DNA from: Treponema sp.
GTDB lineage: Bacteria; Spirochaetota; Spirochaetia; Treponematales; Breznakiellaceae
Reading direction: 5' to 3'
Length of the DNA: 10,345 nucleotides
Assembly: GCA_031271075.1 (NCBI GenBank)
Contig: JAISWN010000237.1
Span: 1-10,345, forward strand
Made by a program: the position numbers and the translations under genes. The notes under the pieces are model-generated. The model was not told the origin of the DNA, did not search any database, and worked only from the letters and a program-made list of their open reading frames with translations. Below, piece after piece: positions 4,905 through 10,345 of this stretch. Every line of letters begins with the position of its first letter. The first letter of the stretch is position 1.

Positions 4905-5903
4905 ATGGCGGAAACTATTGGCATTAAAATAGCCAACGGCGAATTTTACCCCATCATAACGGGAAACGTTAAATCCAAAAAACGGCTGGTACTTACCACG
5001 GTACACAACAAGCAGCACAGCGTCCAAATCGACCTCTACAAAAGCGCCGCCAAGACCATGGCCGACGCCTTTTATATCGGCAGCCTTGTCATAGAAAATA
5101 TAAAACCGAAACCTAAGGGAGAACCGTCCATTGAAATGATCGTCTCCTCCGCCGAAAACGGGGAGATCACCGCGGAGGCTATCGATCTTGACACCGGCGT
5201 CGGCGGTCAGCATCAGTACCTGAACGTTTCCCTGAAATCCTTTGACGAGGATATTCGGGACGACGAACTCCCCGATTTCGAGCTGGAACAGGACGAGGGG
5301 CCGCCTACCAGTCTCTACGAACGGGCCGAAACGATAAAGAAAAAGAACGAGAAAAAGGTCTTCCCCTGGATGGTGGTTGTCGCCGCCGGGGTGCTGATCC
5401 TGGGCCTGTGTTTTGCCCTGTGGTTTTTCTTTTTCCGGGGCAAGGGCGATTCGGCCGGTTCTTTGAATAACGGGGCTCCTCCGGCCCTTTCCCGGCCCGC
5501 TTCCCCGCCGTCCCAGCCCCCGGCCCTGCCGGCTCCGGCGCGGCCCCCGGCTCCGGCCCAGCCCACCGTCCCCGCGCAGCCCGCCGCGCCGGCTCAACCC
5601 GCCGCCCAGCCGGCTCCGGCCCAAACGCCGCCGCCGGTTATTACCGCCCCGGCCAAGCCCCAGCCCCCGGTTACCGCTAAAAGAACCCGGCCGCCCGCGC
5701 CGGTATCTTCCTACAAGGTTCCCGCTACCATTCCCCGGAACGGCGTAGCCTACAAGATCCGCTGGGGAGACACGCTTTGGGATATCGCCGGGGCCTTCTA
5801 CCGGAACCCCTGGCTCTACCCCCGGATTGCCCGGCACAACGGTATAAAAAACCCGAATCTGATCATTTCCGGCAGGACTATCCGTATTCCGCCGAAAAAC
5901 TAG
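4905..5903 (+). CDS. Transmembrane protein with DnaK substrate-binding-like domain and periplasmic LysM domain
   Basis: This is a 332-residue one-pass membrane protein. Residues about 4-110 resemble the beta-sandwich substrate-binding domain of DnaK/Hsp70: GEFYPIITGN, then TTVHNKQHSVQIDLYK, MADAFYIGSLVIENIKPKPK and GEPSIEMIVSSAENGEITA follow the DnaK order (NQ-x-x-V-x-I, LG-x-F, PAPRG-x-PxIEV, DxxG). There is no ATPase domain or helical lid. An acidic stretch (113-132) and a basic KKKNEKK precede a membrane helix (about 153-177), so the N-terminal part is cytoplasmic. A Pro/Ala-rich spacer (191-268) and a LysM domain (about 283-329, YKIRWGDTLWDIAG to NLIISGRTIRIP) are periplasmic. LysM binds N-acetylglucosamine in peptidoglycan. 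The start ATG at 4905 has AAGGAG eight bases upstream; a TTG at 4821 would add 28 unlikely residues. It is the first gene of the operon with transglycosylase and ftsK. LysM is certain; the DnaK-like call is strong inference. Confidence 0.88.
   Translation: MAETIGIKIANGEFYPIITGNVKSKKRLVLTTVHNKQHSVQIDLYKSAAKTMADAFYIGSLVIENIKPKPKGEPSIEMIVSSAENGEITAEAIDLDTGVGGQHQYLNVSLKSFDEDIRDDELPDFELEQDEGPPTSLYERAETIKKKNEKKVFPWMVVVAAGVLILGLCFALWFFFFRGKGDSAGSLNNGAPPALSRPASPPSQPPALPAPARPPAPAQPTVPAQPAAPAQPAAQPAPAQTPPPVITAPAKPQPPVTAKRTRPPAPVSSYKVPATIPRNGVAYKIRWGDTLWDIAGAFYRNPWLYPRIARHNGIKNPNLIISGRTIRIPPKN
5475..5708 (+). repeat. Low-complexity Pro/Ala coding repeat
   Basis: This GC-rich stretch encodes residues 191-268 of the LysM protein. 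It is built of irregular PAQP, PAPA and PAAP units such as PAQPTVPAQPAAPAQPAAQP. It is an extended, flexible spacer that lets the LysM domain reach the peptidoglycan from the inner membrane. Such tracts often vary in length between strains by slippage. Confidence 0.7.
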
Positions 5904-8110
5904 TGGGAAATTTACGATCTTTCCTTCCCCTTGTCCTGGCCTGTTTTATCTGCTGTTGCTGCGGGGGCCAGGCGCGGGATCCCGCTTCCCTTGCCTTTTA
6001 CGAAGCCCTGAAAGGCTCCGGTTCCCCCGAGGCTCAAGCCAAGGCCCTGGATCTCTTTGAAACCGCCCTGCAAAGCCCGGAAGCTCTTATCCGGAACGCC
6101 GCGGCGGAACGGCTTATCTTCCCCCTTCTGGAGGGGAATATTGACCCCGAACAGGTACTGAAAAAACTGCCCGGCCCCAAGGCCCCCGAACCGGGCCTCC
6201 CCTCCGCCGGGACAGAGGGGGGCGGGAGCCTTGGGGGGGAACTTGAAGGGGAACGGAACCTCCGGGCCGCGGCCTACTATACCCTGGGCCGTTACGGGGA
6301 GCTTTTCCTGGACATCAACGGGCTTCCCGAAGCCCGCAGGAGCCTCTGGGAAAAGGCCTTCTTCTTCCTGGCTGAGCTGGGACTGCGGAAAAAGGCCGGC
6401 GAACCGGGCCCCGCCGGGGACGGGGATTCGGAATTTCCCCTTACCGGAGACCCGGCCAAAGACAAAGCCCTGGTCTTCTTTTTTGGAGAGATCCCCAAGG
6501 ATGAGGCAATTTGGGTCCTGAAGGAGATCCGTCGCGAATGGCCCGGCTTTTTTACCCTCCGGGAGGACACCATCCTGGAAGCCCGGCTCGCCACCGCCCG
6601 GGGAGCCTTTGGGGAGGGACTCAGCCGTTTCCGGGTCATCCTGCGGGAGCGGCCGGATATTTTTTTGTGGTATCCGGGACTGATAAACGATCTGGGACGC
6701 TGCTTTCAGTTTACCCGGTCCGGAACCGAAGGAACCGATCTCTTTCTGAAATGGGCCGGAGACCTGGAAACCGATGCCCGGACGCTGTCCCCGGTAGAGT
6801 TTCTGAACCAGGACATCCCGCCCCTGCGCTACCGCCTGCTCTACTTCGCGGGACGGATTGCCCGCCAGATGGGGCAGTACGGCCGGAGCCGGGAGATCTT
6901 CAGCCGGGCCCTGGAACTCGCCCCAAACAAGATCCAGGAAGACGCCTGCATCTGGTATATCCTCGACACGGCCCTTACCGAAGAAACGCCCGGTATCGTC
7001 CCCCTTGTTATGTCCTCCATCCCCCGCTGGAACGACGATGCCTACTTCAGGGACATTCTGGATCGGCTGGCCTACCGCCTGGCTTCGGGGAAACAGTGGG
7101 CTGCCTTTCCCGAGATCCTGGCCCGGATAGAGGGGGGCGGGGATCGGGTTTCCACGGCCAAATACGCCTACCTGGCCGGGAGGAGCCTTGACCTGGGCTA
7201 CGTCCCTGACCAGGGGAGGAAGGGGGCGGATTTTTTCCGCATAGCCTATCAGGCAGCCTCCCGGGCGGGGGAGGGGGCTTTGTATTACCGGGCCCTGGCC
7301 GCCTTCTTCCTGGGGGAACCCTTTCTCAACCTTCCCGGTTCCCCCTCCGGGGAGGAGGCGGCTTTTCCCCATCCCCGGGAGATGGCCTTTCTGCTGGGTT
7401 TCTTTGAGGCCCGGGTCTCCCGGCAGGCCCTTCCCTATCTGGAGAAGCTGCGGGATCGCCTTACCATTCCCGAACTCCGCCGCATAGGGGAGGCTCTGGA
7501 GGAGGCCGGTCTCTGGGCGGATCTTATCCGCCACGTTAAGGCCTACACGGACCGGGATGACTATGAACTTGATCGGCGGGATCTGGAACTCGGCCACCCC
7601 CGGCCTTTCCGGGATCTGGTGGAGGAACGGAACGCCGCCGTCCAATTCCCCCCCGGCCTGCTCTGGGCCCTGGTGCGGACGGAAAGCGCCTTTCAGACGG
7701 AAATCGTCTCCCGGGCCGGCGCGGTGGGCCTGACTCAACTGATGCCCCCTACCGCGCAGGAGATGGCTGGCCGGATAAAACGCCAGGGCGGGCCGGACTA
7801 CACCGGGGAGGGAGAGCCGGATCTCCTGAACCCGGAAACAAACCTGTACATCGGCGCTTTTTACCTGAACTACCTTCGGGGCCGGCTGGAGCATCCTCTC
7901 CTGAGCATCCTGGCCTACAACGGCGGGATCAACCGGATACGGCGCTGGCATGAGGCTTCCGGCGCCCTGCCGGGGGATCTTTTCCTGGAAACCATCGAAT
8001 ACCGGGAGACCAGGGAGTACGGCAGGAAAGTCGTTTCCGCCGGGGCGGTGTACGGTTACCTTTATTTCCAGGTGAACCCCGAAGCCTTTATCGCCGATAT
8101 ATGTAAGTAG
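5903..8110 (+). CDS. Soluble lytic murein transglycosylase (Slt70-type), probably exported
   Basis: This 735-residue protein cleaves peptidoglycan glycan strands to 1,6-anhydromuramyl products. A hydrophobic N terminus (NLRSFLPLVLACFICCCC, residues 3-20) is an export signal, possibly a lipoprotein signal. Residues about 25-570 are a long alpha-helical region with TPR-like repeats (for example GQYGRSREIFSRALELAPNK), comparable to the ring domain of Slt70. The C-terminal catalytic domain (about 580-725) has LVRTESAF with the catalytic glutamate E594, GAVGLTQLMPPTA (606-618), the LAYNGG motif (670-675) and IEYRETREYGRKV. The start chosen is GTG at 5903-5905, sharing one base with the LysM stop (TAGTG). 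There is no clear ribosome binding site, so translation probably re-initiates from the LysM gene. An ATG at 5777 in the same frame would bury the signal. FtsK begins ten bases after the stop. The family is certain; the lipidation site is unclear. Confidence 0.9.
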   Translation: MGNLRSFLPLVLACFICCCCGGQARDPASLAFYEALKGSGSPEAQAKALDLFETALQSPEALIRNAAAERLIFPLLEGNIDPEQVLKKLPGPKAPEPGLPSAGTEGGGSLGGELEGERNLRAAAYYTLGRYGELFLDINGLPEARRSLWEKAFFFLAELGLRKKAGEPGPAGDGDSEFPLTGDPAKDKALVFFFGEIPKDEAIWVLKEIRREWPGFFTLREDTILEARLATARGAFGEGLSRFRVILRERPDIFLWYPGLINDLGRCFQFTRSGTEGTDLFLKWAGDLETDARTLSPVEFLNQDIPPLRYRLLYFAGRIARQMGQYGRSREIFSRALELAPNKIQEDACIWYILDTALTEETPGIVPLVMSSIPRWNDDAYFRDILDRLAYRLASGKQWAAFPEILARIEGGGDRVSTAKYAYLAGRSLDLGYVPDQGRKGADFFRIAYQAASRAGEGALYYRALAAFFLGEPFLNLPGSPSGEEAAFPHPREMAFLLGFFEARVSRQALPYLEKLRDRLTIPELRRIGEALEEAGLWADLIRHVKAYTDRDDYELDRRDLELGHPRPFRDLVEERNAAVQFPPGLLWALVRTESAFQTEIVSRAGAVGLTQLMPPTAQEMAGRIKRQGGPDYTGEGEPDLLNPETNLYIGAFYLNYLRGRLEHPLLSILAYNGGINRIRRWHEASGALPGDLFLETIEYRETREYGRKVVSAGAVYGYLYFQVNPEAFIADICK
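6217..6239 (+). other. G-rich tract, potential G-quadruplex, within the transglycosylase gene
   Basis: Runs of six, three and seven G residues occur within 23 bases (6217-6222, 6224-6226, 6233-6239), followed by another GGGG shortly after. This meets the usual pattern for a G-quadruplex on the coding strand. The G7 run is also a potential slippage site. It encodes a glycine-rich loop between helices of the transglycosylase. Confidence 0.35.
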
Positions 8111-8120
8111 GGAGCTGTCC

Positions 8121-10345
8121 GTGCCATCCGAAGAGACTCTGCCTCAGACTGAAAAAACGTTCCGCGCCATCGCCGTTGCCGCCGCCATCGGCCTGGGTTT
8201 CGTTTCGCTGGTTCTGGGACTCGCCATTGCCGGGGGAATCCTGGGAATTCCCGGCTTCGGTTCCGGTCCCGGGGCCTTTCTGGCCGCATCCTACGGCCTG
8301 CTCGCCTTCGCCATTCCCGCGAACCTGGCCTACGCCTCTTTTATTCTGGCGGATAAGGAATGGCGGCCGGATCGTATTTTTTTCCTCAGCGTGAATATCT
8401 TCCCTTTCCTGACCCTGGCGGCGGGGGTTTCCTTTGTCCGGGACTTCGAGTTCCATTCCGGGCAGTTCGGCTTCCTGGCAATCGCGGGGAAAACCGGGTT
8501 TACCTTTATTACCGTGATGCTTACCGTTTTCGAGGCCCTGGTTATCGCGGTCCTGCGAATTCTGATCTTCCCCAAACGGAGGGGGAGGCCGGGCTTTTTG
8601 TCAAAAATAGCGGCGGGAAGAGGCCCGGAGATCTTCTCCGCCTGGGAAGGGAGCCTGTCCGAGGGGCTGGGGGATTTTATCGGCAGTACCGGCCTTCGCC
8701 GGCGCTTCGGCCGGTGGCTGCGCGCCCGCAGGGACAGGCGGAAACAGGAGGAGAAGCCGGGGAAACCGCTTCATCCCGGCCCCCCGTCCGGGGAAAAGGC
8801 CGGGCCGGAAGACGGGGTTCCCCCCGCCGAACCCAAATTTGACGCCGACGCTTTCCTTTTTTCGGGGAAGGACACCCGGCTTAAGGATTTCTACACCGGG
8901 GCCGCCGCAAGCCCCTCGGGAAGCCTCCGTTACGACGATCTTCCCCCCGCCTTCCGGCCCGCCGAAGCGGAAGAACCCGCCGGGGAGTCAGGCGGCCCGG
9001 AAGCGGCGGCGCGGCAGGATAAGGGGGATCGCCGGGAAATCCTCTCTTACATAAATATCAAACTCCCCGAACCAAAACCCCTGGCCAGCGTGGAGGCCGC
9101 CAGGGCCGCCGAAGCCCGGACAAAGACGGAGGAAGGGGAAGAAGCTGGGGAGCCTGAGTGCCCTGACGACTTTGACAACCTGGACAACCTTAAGGACCTT
9201 GACACCGCCGCGGAACCGGAATCCCCCGGCACTCCTCCTTTTTCAAAACCCCCTGCTCTCCCCCCGGAGATAATTACGGTAAAACCCAGGCTCCTTCCCA
9301 AAACCAACCCTCCCAAGCCCCGGGGGGCGTGGAAGGTTCCGGTGGATATTCTTAACCAGTACCCCGACGGGGAATACTGGATCATCGACGAGGCCACCAG
9401 GGCCGCGGCGGCTACCCTGCGGGAAACCCTGGAGGAATTTAAAATCCAGGCGGAGGTTACGGGGATCCGCAAGGGCCCGGTGATCACCATGTTCGAGATC
9501 CTCCCCGCGCCGGGGGTTAAACTCTCGAAGATCGTGAACCTCCAGGACAATATCGCCCTCCGGCTTGCCGCCTCCTCGGTGCGTATCGTGGCCCCCATTC
9601 CGGGGAAACACGCCGTGGGCATTGAAGTCCCCAACCCCAGGCGGAACATTGTTTCCTTCCGGGAAATTATTGAGGGGGAACTGTACCGGGAGGGGAAAAG
9701 GGAAGGCCGGGGGCCGGAGATCCCGGTGATACTGGGGAAGGATATTACCGGCGAAGCCCAGACCGTGGATCTTGCCACCACGCCCCATCTCCTTATCGCC
9801 GGTTCCACCGGGACGGGGAAGTCGGTCTGCGTCAACACCATCATCCTCTCCATCCTGTACCAGAAGCCCCCGGCGGATTGCCGGCTCATCCTTATCGATC
9901 CGAAGATAGTGGAACTGAAGCTCTACAACGACACTCCCCACCTTTTAACCCCCGTGATCACCGAACCCAAGCGGGCCTTCCAGGCCCTCCAGTACTGCAT
10001 CTACGAGATGGAGCGGCGTTACGCCTGCCTTGATTCCATGGGGGTGCGGGATATCAAGAGCTACAACAGGCGGATCAGGGAGCGGAACATCGCCGCGGAA
10101 CATATACCCTACATCGTGGTGGTGATAGACGAGTTTGCCGATCTCATGGCTACCACCGGCAAGGAACTGGAAAGCACCGTGGCCCGCCTGGCCGCCATGA
10201 GCCGCGCCGTGGGAATCCACCTGGTGCTTGCCACCCAGCGGCCTTCCATCGATGTGATCACCGGCCTTATCAAGGCCAATATCCCCAGCCGCATCGCCTT
10301 TATGGTAGCCAGCAAGATGGACAGCCGGATCATCATCGACCAGGT
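8121..10345 (+). CDS. ftsK: DNA translocase FtsK, N-terminal 741 codons (gene continues beyond the window)
   Basis: FtsK is the membrane-anchored, ATP-driven motor that moves chromosome ends through the division septum and helps dimer resolution. The start is GTG at 8121, with GGGAG six bases upstream and ten bases after the transglycosylase stop; the reading frame is open to the window edge. Four membrane helices (about 16-41, 52-77, 86-106 and 126-150) are followed by a variable, Pro/Glu/Ala-rich cytoplasmic linker (about 155-402). The motor begins near W404 (WKVPVDILNQYP). Walker A is GSTGTGKS (561-568, K567). Walker B is VVVIDEFADLM (D670, E671). The highly typical LVLATQRPSIDVITGLIKAN and PSRIAFMVASKMDSR segments follow. 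The end of the motor and the DNA-reading gamma domain lie outside the window. An odd short acidic repeat, FDNLDNLKDLD, sits in the linker. Identity is essentially certain. Confidence 0.96.
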   Translation, partial: MPSEETLPQTEKTFRAIAVAAAIGLGFVSLVLGLAIAGGILGIPGFGSGPGAFLAASYGLLAFAIPANLAYASFILADKEWRPDRIFFLSVNIFPFLTLAAGVSFVRDFEFHSGQFGFLAIAGKTGFTFITVMLTVFEALVIAVLRILIFPKRRGRPGFLSKIAAGRGPEIFSAWEGSLSEGLGDFIGSTGLRRRFGRWLRARRDRRKQEEKPGKPLHPGPPSGEKAGPEDGVPPAEPKFDADAFLFSGKDTRLKDFYTGAAASPSGSLRYDDLPPAFRPAEAEEPAGESGGPEAAARQDKGDRREILSYINIKLPEPKPLASVEAARAAEARTKTEEGEEAGEPECPDDFDNLDNLKDLDTAAEPESPGTPPFSKPPALPPEIITVKPRLLPKTNPPKPRGAWKVPVDILNQYPDGEYWIIDEATRAAAATLRETLEEFKIQAEVTGIRKGPVITMFEILPAPGVKLSKIVNLQDNIALRLAASSVRIVAPIPGKHAVGIEVPNPRRNIVSFREIIEGELYREGKREGRGPEIPVILGKDITGEAQTVDLATTPHLLIAGSTGTGKSVCVNTIILSILYQKPPADCRLILIDPKIVELKLYNDTPHLLTPVITEPKRAFQALQYCIYEMERRYACLDSMGVRDIKSYNRRIRERNIAAEHIPYIVVVIDEFADLMATTGKELESTVARLAAMSRAVGIHLVLATQRPSIDVITGLIKANIPSRIAFMVASKMDSRIIIDQ

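Noticed and set aside
5515..5640. Repetitive GC-rich tract as a possible CRISPR or tandem DNA repeat array
   Set aside because: The units are irregular and in frame, and encode a Pro/Ala spacer of the LysM protein; there are no constant repeats with unique spacers.
4884..5837. A 317-codon open frame on the minus strand opposite the LysM gene
   Set aside because: The predicted protein is Gly/Arg-rich, the mirror of the Pro/Ala spacer, with no recognisable fold. The opposite strand carries LysM and DnaK-like signals.
5912..7951. A 679-codon open frame on the minus strand opposite the transglycosylase gene
   Set aside because: Its translation is proline/glycine-rich low-complexity sequence with no domain, and the plus strand encodes a clear Slt-type enzyme. 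GC-rich third positions keep the antisense frame open.
8360..8842. A 160-codon plus-strand frame inside ftsK
   Set aside because: It is out of frame with the continuous FtsK reading frame, which starts at GTG 8121 and holds the membrane helices and motor motifs. The overlapping frame is Arg/Gly/Pro-rich.
9047..9889. A 280-codon minus-strand frame opposite ftsK
   Set aside because: It lies antisense to the conserved FtsK motor, is Ser/Arg-rich and shows no family motif.

Overview
The window looks like a chromosomal segment of a spirochaete, most likely a treponeme of the GC-richer environmental or gut type. This rests on gene content and style: a division-type FtsK preceded by a lytic transglycosylase and a LysM protein, membrane-anchored TPR proteins, and GC-rich genes separated by short AT-rich gaps. 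It is inference from sequence only; no database search was possible. There are no tRNA or rRNA genes, CRISPR arrays, transposases or phage genes.

Layout. Positions 1-4643 are read entirely on the minus strand and 4905-10345 entirely on the plus strand, meeting at a divergent regulatory gap (4644-4904). On the minus strand, from the gap outward: a membrane-anchored TPR protein with a C-terminal domain resembling Mrr-type restriction endonucleases (3255-4643); a 239-base AT-rich gap with a good promoter, a perfect inverted repeat and a 12-bp direct repeat; then an operon of an endonuclease/exonuclease/phosphatase-family hydrolase (1942-3015) and two tandem paralogous HAD hydrolases (1178-1945 and 415-1185) with overlapping stop and start codons; and finally the first third or less of an ABC importer permease (1-350). 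Three phosphoester-hydrolase-like enzymes beside an importer suggest uptake and dephosphorylation of a phosphorylated nutrient, but the substrate cannot be read from the sequence.

On the plus strand, three tightly packed genes form a cell-envelope and division operon: a one-pass membrane protein with a cytoplasmic DnaK substrate-binding-like domain and a periplasmic LysM domain (4905-5903), a large Slt70-type lytic transglycosylase (5903-8110; the start overlaps the previous stop by one base), and FtsK (8121 to beyond the window, GTG start). LysM binds peptidoglycan, the transglycosylase cleaves it, and FtsK pumps chromosome ends through the closing septum, so the operon plausibly couples septal wall remodelling to chromosome segregation.

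The most unusual points are the fusion of a DnaK-type peptide-binding fold, without ATPase, to a transmembrane LysM anchor; the TPR plus degenerate Mrr-like architecture of the divergent neighbour; and a 16-bp direct repeat in the shared gap whose second copy fills the -35/-10 spacer of the predicted plus-strand promoter. No gene-free stretch exceeds 300 bases.
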